From: JBMYTN01 sp049604415
GTDB lineage: Bacteria > Pseudomonadota > Alphaproteobacteria > Rhodospirillales > Rhodospirillaceae
Reading direction: 5' to 3'
Length of the DNA: 29,284 nucleotides
Assembly: GCA_049604415.1 (NCBI GenBank)
Contig: JBMYTN010000050.1
Coordinates: 1 to 29,284 of the forward strand
Position numbers and translations under genes: made by a program. Under the pieces are notes generated by a model. The model was given only the letters and a program-made list of their open reading frames with translations, ran no database searches and was not told the origin of the DNA. Positions 1-7,437 of the stretch are shown one piece after another (the stretch's first letter is position 1; each line of letters starts with the position of its first letter).

Positions 1-55
1 AATGCGACAAACCAAAAAGGTAGGGCCAGTTCCGCGATTCAATTGTCGCGGAATT
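1..55. repeat. Palindromic intergenic repeat, copy 1
   Basis: This is a 55-bp unit repeated at 104-158 with a single difference (G at 20, T at 123). It contains a long inverted repeat: positions 24-37 pair with 46-59 (14 bp with one G-T wobble) around the 8-nt loop 38-45. A run of five A lies at 14-18 just left of the stem. Read on the minus strand this gives a hairpin followed by five T, the form of an intrinsic terminator. The unit touches the window edge and may continue to the left. Confidence 0.85.
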
Positions 56-64
56 GGCCTTATA

Positions 65-108
65 GCATTTTCAGCCGAAGTGGGTCCGGTTCGGCGGTTC
101 GAAAATGC
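65..108. repeat. Second palindrome between the two repeat copies
   Basis: Positions 65-72 (gcattttc) pair perfectly with 101-108, and 74-79 (gccgaa) pair with 90-95, leaving a 10-nt apical loop. The overall pattern (gcatttt, then gccgaagtgg, then ccggttcggc, then aaaatgcgacaaa) resembles palindromic intergenic elements that I associate with Rhizobiales and related Alphaproteobacteria. That family resemblance is from memory. The pairing is seen directly. Confidence 0.7.
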
Positions 109-158
109 GACAAACCAAAAAGTTAGGGCCAGTTCCGCGATTCAATTGTCGCGGAATT
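104..158. repeat. Palindromic intergenic repeat, copy 2
   Basis: This is the second copy of the 55-bp unit. Its stem is longer: 124-140 pairs with 149-165 (17 positions, one C-C mismatch and one wobble) around the same 8-nt loop at 141-148. Five A at 117-121 place five T after the stem on the minus strand. The neighbouring minus-strand gene ends at 208, so this copy is well placed to terminate it. Confidence 0.85.
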
Positions 159-165
159 CGCCCTA
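124..165 (-). terminator. Repeat-derived terminator of the DUF1036 gene
   Basis: The hairpin of repeat copy 2 lies about 43-84 nt past the stop codon of the minus-strand gene ending at 208. In that direction it is followed by AC and then five T (complement of 121-117). Copy 1 offers a second similar hairpin and T run further on. The stem and T run are visible; that it terminates transcription is inferred. Confidence 0.5.
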
Positions 166-207
166 GTGCAAGCTCACCCACAGGACAGTGCCTGGGACTA
201 AAACCGG

Positions 208-627
208 TTAGCGGATATCGATGGTGAAATCGCGCGCTTCCCCGACATACATCTTTTTAAAAGCCCGGCGATAATGCCCTCTGCTGGAGCAGTGGCCTTT
301 CGAATGGGACCCGACAATGGTGAAAGGTTGGGTTTCGGTACAGAAATAGTAGCTGGCATCCTGCTTCCGGGACACACCACCGGATTTGATCCGATAATAA
401 TAGTTCCGATAACGCAAGTCTCCACTGAGCACTTTTTTGCACTCACCAGAACTCAGGACCCACCACCCTTCGGAAACCCAATCGTCGCCCTCTTGGTAAC
501 CGACTGCGACGTTTTGTGTCCGACCGGTATCATTGCAGAACCGCAGCCATGCATGGGCCGGAGCAGACATTGCCATCCACGTTCCCATGACAATTGTGGC
601 CACTCCAAGAAGCCGCAAAGCCTTCAT
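208..627 (-). CDS. Exported DUF1036-family protein
   Basis: The product is a 139-residue secreted protein with a Sec signal peptide (MKALRLLG start, hydrophobic core, APAHA before the mature WLRFCNDT). The mature part fits the DUF1036 pattern: an FCN(D/R)T-type start, a VAVGY segment, the WVSEGWW core, GEC, a YYYRI strand, FCTE followed by FTI, and a C-terminal Arg/Lys-rich strand. Five cysteines in the mature part suggest disulfides in the periplasm. Members of this family have no assigned biochemical function that I can name. An ATG 12 codons further upstream is open, but the start at 627 has a good ribosome site (GGGAGTAGGGG just before it) and leads directly into the signal peptide. The gene stands alone, with repeat elements on both sides. 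Confidence 0.8.
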   Translation of the reverse strand: MKALRLLGVATIVMGTWMAMSAPAHAWLRFCNDTGRTQNVAVGYQEGDDWVSEGWWVLSSGECKKVLSGDLRYRNYYYRIKSGGVSRKQDASYYFCTETQPFTIVGSHSKGHCSSRGHYRRAFKKMYVGEARDFTIDIR

Positions 628-684
628 TACCCCTACTCCCTGATTAGAAATGCCCCATAGCACCGCGAGACTATTGCACGCCCG

Positions 685-699
685 ACCAAAAAGGTAGGG
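685..699. repeat. Isolated 15-bp fragment of the 55-bp repeat
   Basis: The 15 bases accaaaaaggtaggg are identical to positions 11-25 of repeat copy 1. They lie about 60 bp upstream of the DUF1036 start, without the palindromic part. The surrounding interval 628-820 is AT-rich and holds no gene that I can support. It could be a relic of a third copy or a shared binding site. Confidence 0.6.
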
Positions 700-820
700 T
701 TAATTTATTTTGATACAGTCCTTGGTTTAGAGGGCCTACCTTTCTCGTTCCATGGAAGCATGTAAAATTTAGCGTAAATTGTACCTATAATCTTACTCGC
801 CCAATACCACCGAGACTCCA

Positions 821-1285
821 TCAACCGCACTCAGGGGAGATGTTCGCTGCGGCGGCCTGCATTTCTTCTTCTGTCATATGTTTGGTCGTCGTTGCGATCG
901 ACCATTTATGGCCAAAGGGATCCATCACCATGCCAAACCGAGCCCCCCAAAACGCATCATCCATCGGCATCGCCACCTCAGCACCAGCCTCCACAGCTTG
1001 AGCAAACACGGCATCGGCATCGGGGACCTCGAGATGGATGGTGACCGGCGTGCCGCCCAAGGCTTTCGGACCCAGCATTCCCCACTCCTTGTTTTCCTCG
1101 CTGACCATGATAATGCCGCCTTTGATCTTCAGGGTCGCATGCATCACCGAGCCATCGGCATGGTTCAGGCGAACCATCTGTTCAGCGCCGAACGCGGCCT
1201 TATAAAAATCAATTGCCGAAGCCGATTGGGCACAGACCAGATAAGGTGATACTGGGCACTGAATGTCATGCTGCCCTTCAGACAT
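821..1285 (-). CDS. VOC-superfamily protein, PhnB/glyoxalase-like
   Basis: This 154-residue cytoplasmic protein belongs to the vicinal-oxygen-chelate fold, in the PhnB-like branch. The first beta-alpha-beta unit reads YLVCAQSASAIDFYKAAFGA. It is followed by the DGSVMHATLKIKGGIIMVSEE strand pair, and the second half has the VTIHLEVPDADAVFAQAVEAGA helix and a WGARFGMVMDPFGHKW end, which is typical of the family. The C-terminal tail (MTEEEMQAAAANI) also matches PhnB-like proteins. The substrate is unknown; despite the name, such proteins are often not involved in phosphonate use. The start has a clear AGGAGAG ribosome site. It is divergent from the gene at 1456, with 170 bp between them. Confidence 0.85.
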   Translation of the reverse strand: MSEGQHDIQCPVSPYLVCAQSASAIDFYKAAFGAEQMVRLNHADGSVMHATLKIKGGIIMVSEENKEWGMLGPKALGGTPVTIHLEVPDADAVFAQAVEAGAEVAMPMDDAFWGARFGMVMDPFGHKWSIATTTKHMTEEEMQAAAANISPECG

Positions 1286-1455
1286 AAACCCTCTCCTGTG
1301 ATGCTGTTATGTGCGGCTGGGACGCGCCAGTCGGACAAGATCCGCTGACAAAAAAGCGCGTCACAAGCGAGTGTGCATATGGGCATGATTTGACCCCCGC
1401 AAAGCCCGTTGCTGCAGGGATTTGACCTTGTGGATCCCTAAGGCATACTGAGCCC

Positions 1456-2844
1456 ATGCTCGACGGACGGACCATCATTGGAGAACGCCTTGGCGACGGC
1501 CCCTGGACCGCCGCCATGCCCAAGCGCCTGCGCGGTGTTGGCCGACGCTTTGCCGGGTTCCGGAAGCGGGAAACCCGCCGCCGATTGATCCGCGCCTTGG
1601 ACCGGCTTTATCCGCGCATCAAGGCCTTGGAAGCCCTGACCATGCCCGAGGGCAGCTGGCTGCTGCAGGGGCTGAGCTTCGATGAAGCCTTGGAAGTGCC
1701 GGACTGTGTTGATCGGGCCTGGCAGGTGTTCCAGGCCGCCTGGAAAGCCGGGTTCATCCTGATCCTCGATGATGAGGGCGAAACCATCCGCTTTGCGGAT
1801 TCCACCGCCATTATCTTGGCCTGCGGTCTGGAGCTGAAAGAAGTTGAGGCCTATGTGGTCGCCTTGGCCGCCCATAAGATGTTCAAGGAAAACCCGCTAG
1901 CGCTGGAGAAGCTGGAAGACTGCATCGAGGGCATGGAAGATCTGCCCAAGCTGCATATTCTGGTGACCTTTGATGCCCTAAAACTTGAAGATCTAAGGCA
2001 GGCTTTTGGCGAGCGCCTTGAATCAGACGTAGTTGGTCTGCCCGTCGATCAATTGCGGGCCCTTGGTGCGCTGGAGACCTATGCCATCCATGCCCTGCGC
2101 CAATCCATGGGCCGAGAATTCACCGACATTATTGACTGGGACTATGAGCGTCTGTTGGCCCTGGCCAAATACTTCACCTGCGTGGAGCAATATCGCGATC
2201 TTGGGCCTTATCTGACCACCGTGGAAGACCCGGAAGCCATCAAGGTTCTGGGTGAATGGCCGATCCGAGATGTCACCGAACAGGTCAACAGCCAACGCAA
2301 GAAAGATGGTCGAGGTCGCCTGAAAGGACGGCGGTTTGAAACCGATATCGCCATTGTTCGCGCGGTGCTGGAAGCAGCCTTTGAAGATTTGCTGGTCATG
2401 ACCCCTCCGGTGATCGATGCGGTGGGCCGGGCGATTTCGCAGATCCGCCATTTGGACAAGGCCGGGCAGTTGGAACGCATGAAGCTGTTCCGGTCCTTCT
2501 CGGCGCGCTACTTGGAATATCTCAATCACTTGAATGTCCGCGCCTTGCGTTTGGGTGAAGAAGATGTCACCGCATCCGAAGAAGATGCCGCCAACACCGC
2601 CAGCCTGGCGGAGATCCAAGGGGTGCTGAACGGCCTTTGGGAAAAGAAAGGCTATGGCCGCCCCTTCTTTGAAGGCCCGTTCCAGACCGAAGAAGGCTCC
2701 GAGGCGATCAAGGGTCTGATCGCCGCCATGTTGGAAATGAAAAAGCGCGGCACAGCGGTTGGCGAAGAGATGAGCAAGATCGTTTCCAAAACCGATCTGC
2801 TCGACGATCCGATCAAGAAGTTCGAAATCCAGGGAGGCGATTAG
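1456..2844 (+). CDS. Unrecognised 462-residue cytoplasmic protein
   Basis: I do not recognise this protein. It has no signal peptide or membrane segment. The N-terminus (about 20-60) is strongly basic, with many Arg. The rest is mainly amphipathic helix, rich in Leu, Ala, Glu and Asp, with no cysteine-pair, Walker or HTH signature that I can point to. An acidic patch lies at about 368-378 (GEEDVTASEEDA), and the last 60 residues look helical. Codon use and GC match the neighbours, and the frame stays open for the full length, so it is probably a real gene. The start at 1456 has only a weak ribosome site (AAGG about 14 nt before). It converges on ugpC with a 7-bp gap and no visible terminator between them. 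Confidence 0.75.
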   Translation: MLDGRTIIGERLGDGPWTAAMPKRLRGVGRRFAGFRKRETRRRLIRALDRLYPRIKALEALTMPEGSWLLQGLSFDEALEVPDCVDRAWQVFQAAWKAGFILILDDEGETIRFADSTAIILACGLELKEVEAYVVALAAHKMFKENPLALEKLEDCIEGMEDLPKLHILVTFDALKLEDLRQAFGERLESDVVGLPVDQLRALGALETYAIHALRQSMGREFTDIIDWDYERLLALAKYFTCVEQYRDLGPYLTTVEDPEAIKVLGEWPIRDVTEQVNSQRKKDGRGRLKGRRFETDIAIVRAVLEAAFEDLLVMTPPVIDAVGRAISQIRHLDKAGQLERMKLFRSFSARYLEYLNHLNVRALRLGEEDVTASEEDAANTASLAEIQGVLNGLWEKKGYGRPFFEGPFQTEEGSEAIKGLIAAMLEMKKRGTAVGEEMSKIVSKTDLLDDPIKKFEIQGGD

Positions 2845-2851
2845 AGCCCAT

Positions 2852-3943
2852 TCAGATCCGCAGTCCACTGTCCGGATCGAACACATGCAGATCAGCAGGG
2901 TCAATGGACAAGGGCAGAACCGAGCCTTCTGCTACCCGGGTTTCCGCGGGCAAACGCAGGGTCATGGCCGAAGGGCCTTCAGCCGCTTCAATGGCACCAT
3001 GGACCAAAATATCCGCTCCCAAAGGCTCGACCACTTGAACCGCCAGACGCAGGGCACCAGAGCCATCAAGTCGCAGATGTTCGGGCCGCAATCCCAGGGT
3101 CAGAGGTTGACCAACCTCGGGGCCAAGCTCAGAGCCGACATTGGGTCCGTCCTGGGGCAGCCCGATGGTGGTGCCGCCCAAATCGATCTGCCCGCCTTCT
3201 ATTGCCCGCACTGGCAGCATATTCATCGCCGGAGAGCCAATGAACCCGGCAACAAAAGTCGAGACCGGACGGCGATAAACCTCCATGGGTGCGCCGATCT
3301 GCTCGGCCACCCCGCCATTCATGACCACCAAAACATCGGCCATGGTCATGGCTTCAACTTGGTCATGGGTTACATAGAGGCTGGTGGTGCCCAAGGAGCG
3401 CTGCAAGCGGCGAATTTCCAAGCGCATCTGCACCCGCAGCTTGGCATCCAAATTCGACAAGGGTTCGTCGAACAAGAACGCTGCGGGTCGGCGCACAATG
3501 GCCCGGCCCATGGCAACCCGCTGGCGTTGGCCACCGGAGAGCTGCCGGGGACGTCGATCCAAGAGAGATTCCAGCTCTAAGATCTTTGCCGCCTCTTGCA
3601 CCCGGCTGGCGATCTCCGCCTTGTCCATCTTCCGATTGCGCAGGCCATAGGCCATATTGTCCCGACAAGACATATGCGGATAAAGCGCATAGTTTTGGAA
3701 CACCATGGCAATGTCCCGGTCCATCGGCTCCAGGCGATCCACCTGCCGCCCGCCAATATGGATCGATCCAGAGGTCACGCTTTCCAAACCCGCGACCATG
3801 CGCAGCAAGGTGGATTTGCCGCACCCCGATGGCCCGACCAAGACCACAAACGCGCCGTCCTCGACATCAAGGCTGACGCCTTTGATCGCCTCGACACCAC
3901 CGGCATAGGTCTTGCGCAAATCCCGCATCTGGATATCAGCCAT
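2852..3943 (-). CDS. ugpC: sn-Glycerol-3-phosphate ABC transporter ATPase UgpC
   Basis: This 363-residue ATPase powers uptake of sn-glycerol-3-phosphate through UgpA/UgpE. Walker A is GPSGCGKST (37-45), the Q-loop lies in VFQNYALYPHM, and the ABC signature LSGGQ is followed by RQRVAMGRAI. Walker B plus catalytic Glu is FLFDEP, the D-loop is SNLDAKLR, and the switch His is in YVTHDQ. After about residue 235 comes the MalK/UgpC-type regulatory OB-fold region with the GLRPEHLRL motif. Sequence alone cannot separate UgpC from MalK-like paralogs; the assignment rests on the adjacent ugpBAE. The ATG at 3943 is preferred over a TTG at 3952 because the AGAGG site is better spaced for it. It is the last gene of the operon, and no ugpQ follows. 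Confidence 0.92.
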   Translation of the reverse strand: MADIQMRDLRKTYAGGVEAIKGVSLDVEDGAFVVLVGPSGCGKSTLLRMVAGLESVTSGSIHIGGRQVDRLEPMDRDIAMVFQNYALYPHMSCRDNMAYGLRNRKMDKAEIASRVQEAAKILELESLLDRRPRQLSGGQRQRVAMGRAIVRRPAAFLFDEPLSNLDAKLRVQMRLEIRRLQRSLGTTSLYVTHDQVEAMTMADVLVVMNGGVAEQIGAPMEVYRRPVSTFVAGFIGSPAMNMLPVRAIEGGQIDLGGTTIGLPQDGPNVGSELGPEVGQPLTLGLRPEHLRLDGSGALRLAVQVVEPLGADILVHGAIEAAEGPSAMTLRLPAETRVAEGSVLPLSIDPADLHVFDPDSGLRI

Positions 3944-3982
3944 TCTCCACAATCCTCTTCAAACCAGCACGCGGCGGCAGGG

Positions 3983-4831
3983 TCACTTCTCGGTTTCCGT
4001 CAGGCCTTTGACGAACAGCTTTTGCATGGCGATCACCACCAAAACCGGTGGCACCAACGCCACCATGGTCATGGCCATCACCATGTGCCACAGCGGTTCG
4101 GAATCTGGCACGGTCAGCAGCCGCTGGATCGCCATCACCACGGTGTAAAAGTTCTCGTCGGTGGTGATCAAAAACGGCCAGAGATATTGGTTCCAGCCAT
4201 AGATGAACAAGATCACGAACAGGGCGGCGATATTGGTCCGTGACAAGGGCAGCAAGATGTCGCGGAAAAACCGCCAGGGGCCTGCGCCATCGATCCGGGC
4301 AGCCTCCAGATATTCATCGGGCACGGTCAGAAAAAACTGCCGGAACAGAAACGTCGCCGTGGCGCTGGCAATCAGCGGCAGGGACAGCCCGACATAGCTG
4401 TCCAGCAGGGACAGATTGGCCACCACGGCGAAAGTCGGGACTATCCGCACCTCAACCGGCAGCATCAGGGTCAGGAAAATGATCCAGAACGCCGCCATGC
4501 GAAACGGAAAGCGGAAATACACCACCGCATAGGCCGACAACAGGGAGATCGCGATTTTGCCAATGGCGATGGACAGCGCCATAATCAGGCTGTTGAGCAG
4601 CATCCGCCACACCGGGGTGCCCCCCGCCGCTGAGACCCCCTCGGTCAACAACAGCGCATAATTTTCCCACAGCATCGGCCCCGGCAGCAGTGGAATAGGA
4701 CGGGACATCACCGCCTGGGGGGGATGGGTTGAGGCGACAAAGGCAAGCCACAGCGGCAACACCACAGCCAACACACCAAGCACCAGCAAAATGTGCGAAA
4801 AGGCGGTGACCCAAGGACGGTTCTCAATCAT
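3983..4831 (-). CDS. ugpE: sn-Glycerol-3-phosphate ABC transporter permease UgpE
   Basis: This 282-residue inner-membrane permease is the second of the pair forming the Ugp channel. It starts with a membrane helix (FSHILLVLGVLAVVLPLWLAFVAS) and has about six transmembrane helices. The cytoplasmic EAA coupling loop that docks on UgpC reads EYLEAARIDGAGPWRFF and is followed by LPLS. The GTPVWRMLLNSLIMALSIAIGKI segment is typical of UgpE. It lies between ugpA (60-bp gap) and ugpC (39-bp gap) on the same strand, the same gene order as the E. coli operon. An AAAGGAC ribosome site lies about 9 nt before the start. Confidence 0.92.
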   Translation of the reverse strand: MIENRPWVTAFSHILLVLGVLAVVLPLWLAFVASTHPPQAVMSRPIPLLPGPMLWENYALLLTEGVSAAGGTPVWRMLLNSLIMALSIAIGKIAISLLSAYAVVYFRFPFRMAAFWIIFLTLMLPVEVRIVPTFAVVANLSLLDSYVGLSLPLIASATATFLFRQFFLTVPDEYLEAARIDGAGPWRFFRDILLPLSRTNIAALFVILFIYGWNQYLWPFLITTDENFYTVVMAIQRLLTVPDSEPLWHMVMAMTMVALVPPVLVVIAMQKLFVKGLTETEK

Positions 4832-4891
4832 TGAAGAGGTCCTTTGTTCGGTCGACGCTGGGCACCCTCATTCGGTTGAGCAGAACAAAGA

Positions 4892-5818
4892 TCAGCCATA
4901 CTGCACCTTCCGTTCCACGTAGCGGAACTGGACCACGGTCAGCACGCCGACAATCATCATCAGCACCACCGACTGGGCAGCGGAACCGCCCAAATCCAGG
5001 CCGATAAAGCCGTCATTGAACACTTTATAGACCAGGATCTCGGTCGCCTTGGCCGGACCGCCCGAGGTGGTGGCGTGGATCAAGGAGAAGGTGTCGAAGA
5101 AGGCGTAGACCAGATTGACCACCAACAGGAAAAAGGTGGTCGGCGAGATCAGGGGCAAATGGATGGTCCAAAAGCGCCGGATCGGACCGGCCCCATCAAT
5201 GGCGGCGGCCTCGATCAACCCTTTGGGGATCGACTGCATTGCCGCCAAGAAGAACAAAAAGTTGTAGGAGACCTGCTTCCAGGCTGCGGCGATGATCACC
5301 ATGATCATGGCGTCAGAACCGCGCAGAATGTGGTTCCAGTCATAGCCCAGGGACTGGAGGATATAGGCCAGAATGCCAATGGTCGGATTGAACAGGAAAA
5401 AGAACAACACCCCGGCCACCGCTGGGGCCATGGCATAGGGCCAGATCAACAGGGTCTGATAGCCGGTTTCGGCCTTACTGCTGCCCTGATCCCCGCGCCC
5501 ACGCCCAGCATGGGCCGCCACAACCCGGTCCAAAGCTGCGGCCAAGATCAGCGCCGCCCCCATGGACAGCGCCGTGGTCCCGACGGCAAAAACAATGGTG
5601 GTCCACAGCGAAGACGCATAGGTCCCGCTGGCGAACAGATCGACATAATTCTCAAACCAGACCCATTGGCTGGACAGGCCAAAAATATCTTCACGCAGAA
5701 AGGACTGCCGAACCGCCTGCGCGGCAGGCCAGAGAAAAAACACGGCGGTGATCGCGATTTGAGGCAACAACAACAGATAGGGCAAAACCCTGTTGTTGTA
5801 GATCACACGCTTTTCCAT
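4892..5818 (-). CDS. ugpA: sn-Glycerol-3-phosphate ABC transporter permease UgpA
   Basis: This 308-residue permease partners UgpE in the inner membrane. The N-terminus (RVLPYLLLLPQIAITAVFFLWPA) and the ENYVDLF segment are characteristic of UgpA. The EAA loop reads GLIEAAAIDGAGPIRRFW. The C-terminus ends with VVQFRYVERKVQYG. One oddity is a short polar, Gly/Arg-rich stretch (HAGRGRGDQGSSKAE) in the cytoplasmic loop before the TLLIWPYAMAPAVAG helix, making this loop longer than I remember for E. coli UgpA. A GGAG ribosome site precedes the ATG, and a 94-bp gap separates it from ugpB. Confidence 0.92.
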   Translation of the reverse strand: MEKRVIYNNRVLPYLLLLPQIAITAVFFLWPAAQAVRQSFLREDIFGLSSQWVWFENYVDLFASGTYASSLWTTIVFAVGTTALSMGAALILAAALDRVVAAHAGRGRGDQGSSKAETGYQTLLIWPYAMAPAVAGVLFFFLFNPTIGILAYILQSLGYDWNHILRGSDAMIMVIIAAAWKQVSYNFLFFLAAMQSIPKGLIEAAAIDGAGPIRRFWTIHLPLISPTTFFLLVVNLVYAFFDTFSLIHATTSGGPAKATEILVYKVFNDGFIGLDLGGSAAQSVVLMMIVGVLTVVQFRYVERKVQYG

Positions 5819-5912
5819 AAAGAACTCCAGACCGGAAAAGACTAAAAAAACATACCCTTAAACAAAAAGAGCGGGCCGAGGAGATCTCCCCGGCCCGTCC
5901 CGCACCACTGCC

Positions 5913-7235
5913 TTACATGGCGGTGGCTTCAAACTTCCGCAGCATGTCGTTGCCACGCTCAACGGCGGTATCCAGGGCCTCGCGAGCGGACTTATCGCCA
6001 GCCCAAACGGCTTCCAGCTCTTCGTTGATCACGTCGCGGATTTGGACAAAATTGCCAAAGCGCAGCCCCTTGGAGTTGGCGGTCGGAGCCTTGCCGGTCA
6101 TCTGCAGGATGGAGATGTCGGTGCCCGGATTGGCTTCATAGAAGCCCTGTTCCTTGGATAGCGCGTAGGCGGCTTCGGTGATCGGCAGATACCCGGTGGC
6201 CTGGTGCCATTCAGCTTGGACTTCCGCAGAGGACAGATAGGTGAAGAACTTGGCCACACCCTTATACTCTTCGGCGTCATGGCCGTTCAGCACCCACAGG
6301 GTGGCTCCACCGATGATGCTGTTTTGCGGGGCACCTTCAGCGGCTTCCCAATAGGGCAGATAGCTGACACCGAATTCGAAATCGGTGACATTGGACTTCA
6401 CACCGGCATAGGAGGCCGAGGAGTTCATATACATCCCGCATTCCTGGGTATAGAACTTCGGCGCGCTGTCGGAGCGACGGCCCCCATAATCAAAGATCTT
6501 GGACTTTTGCCACTCGGCCAGAGCGTTGATGTGGCGGACATGGAGATCACTGTTGAAGGTGAACTCTGTGTCCACACCGGCAAAGCCGTTTTCCTTGGTG
6601 CCGAAGGGCACATTATGCCAGGCGGAGAAGTTCTCCAGCTGGACCCAAGACTGCCAACCGGTGGTGAATCCGCAAGCGGTGCCAGCGGCCTGCAGGGCCT
6701 TGGCAGCGGATTCAACTTCTTCCCAGGTGCGCGGCGGCTGGTCAGCGTCCAGACCAGCATTTTCAAAGGCGGTCTTGTTGTAATACAGCACCGGGGTGGA
6801 GCTGTTGAACGGCAGCGACAGCATATTGCCTTCGGTGTCGGTGTAGTAACCGGTCACGGCGGCCAGGAAGGAGGACGGATCAAACGGCTCGCCCGCATCG
6901 TCCATCAACTTATAGACCGGGTAGACCGCACCCTTGGCGGCCATCATGGTGGCGGTGCCGACTTCGAAGACCTGCACAATCGCCGGCTGGGAATCGGCGC
7001 GGAAGGCGCTGATCGCGGCGGTCATGGTCTCGGTATAGTTGCCCTTATAGACCGGGTTGATGACATAGTCGGATTGGCTGGCATTGAATCCGTCAGCAAT
7101 TTCCTGGACCTTTTCGCCCAGCTTGCCACCCATGGCGTGCCACCATTCAACTTCGGTGGCGGCGTTGGCGGTGCCGATGGACAGGGCAAAGATCGCGCCG
7201 GCGGACAACGCCGTGCGAGACAGGGTGCAGTTCAT
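5913..7235 (-). CDS. ugpB: sn-Glycerol-3-phosphate-binding periplasmic protein UgpB
   Basis: This is the 440-residue periplasmic receptor that captures sn-glycerol-3-phosphate for UgpAEC. The signal peptide (MNCTLSRTALSAGAIFALS, cleavage after ANA about residue 25) precedes EVEWWHAMGGKLGEKV. Segments nearly identical to E. coli UgpB as I recall it include VYKGNYTETM, VFEVGTATMMAAKGAVYPVY, LPFNSSTPVLYYNK, WVQLENFSAWHN, IIGGATLWV, EWHQATGYLPIT and LDTAVERGNDMLRKFE. These make the substrate assignment unusually secure for an ABC binding protein. An in-frame start 21 codons upstream is rejected because ATG 7235 has AGGGAGA at proper spacing and starts the signal peptide. It is the first gene of the operon, preceded by a structured 200-bp region. 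Confidence 0.95.
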   Translation of the reverse strand: MNCTLSRTALSAGAIFALSIGTANAATEVEWWHAMGGKLGEKVQEIADGFNASQSDYVINPVYKGNYTETMTAAISAFRADSQPAIVQVFEVGTATMMAAKGAVYPVYKLMDDAGEPFDPSSFLAAVTGYYTDTEGNMLSLPFNSSTPVLYYNKTAFENAGLDADQPPRTWEEVESAAKALQAAGTACGFTTGWQSWVQLENFSAWHNVPFGTKENGFAGVDTEFTFNSDLHVRHINALAEWQKSKIFDYGGRRSDSAPKFYTQECGMYMNSSASYAGVKSNVTDFEFGVSYLPYWEAAEGAPQNSIIGGATLWVLNGHDAEEYKGVAKFFTYLSSAEVQAEWHQATGYLPITEAAYALSKEQGFYEANPGTDISILQMTGKAPTANSKGLRFGNFVQIRDVINEELEAVWAGDKSAREALDTAVERGNDMLRKFEATAM

Positions 7236-7263
7236 GGGGATCTCCCTGAAGCGTGAAGCCTGA

Positions 7264-7318
7264 CCGGTTTCGGAGGAAGGCGTGAAACCGATGAACAAAC
7301 CGGCTGGGCCGCCGGTTT
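7264..7318 (-). promoter_or_regulatory. Alternative hairpins in the ugpB leader
   Basis: Two hairpins lie 30-85 nt upstream of ugpB. In the first, 7265-7271 (cggtttc) pairs with 7284-7290 around a 12-nt loop. In the second, 7297-7304 (aaaccggc) pairs perfectly with 7311-7318 around a 6-nt loop. The arms are similar enough that 7264-7270 (ccggttt) can also pair with 7297-7303, which would break both. No T run follows, so a terminator is unlikely. Whether this part is transcribed depends on the unknown ugpB start site. Confidence 0.4.
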
Positions 7319-7393
7319 TGTGGGGACGTCAGGGTAGAACGAGCCCCTAGCATGGTCCCGTTAAAGGTTGTTGGCTGTTTTGTTGCCCAGGGG

Positions 7394-7414
7394 TGACATC
7401 TCATCGAAATGTCA
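7394..7414. promoter_or_regulatory. Inverted repeat TGACAT-N9-ATGTCA, possible operator
   Basis: Positions 7394-7399 and 7409-7414 form a perfect 6-bp dyad. It lies 159-179 bp upstream of ugpB and 24 bp past the stop codon of the amine oxidase gene. The half-sites resemble the TGTCAT core of Pho boxes, and ugp is phosphate-controlled in E. coli. A Pho box is a direct repeat with 11-bp period, whereas this is inverted, so PhoB binding is not supported. It is an unassigned candidate operator. Confidence 0.35.
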
Positions 7415-7437
7415 TAGTACATCCGTCGGGATTGGGG

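Noticed and set aside
274..660. Plus-strand open frame of 128 codons opposite the DUF1036 gene
   Set aside because: It is a mirror of the real gene, with no ribosome site and no recognisable protein; the minus-strand frame has a signal peptide and family motifs.
2023..2904. 293-codon minus-strand frame opposite the unrecognised protein
   Set aside because: It is rich in Gln, His and Phe, as expected for an antisense frame of a GC-rich gene, and overlaps two better genes.
7391..7420. PhoB box before ugpB
   Set aside because: The half-sites resemble TGTCAT but are inverted with a 9-bp spacer; a Pho box requires direct repeats with 11-bp period.
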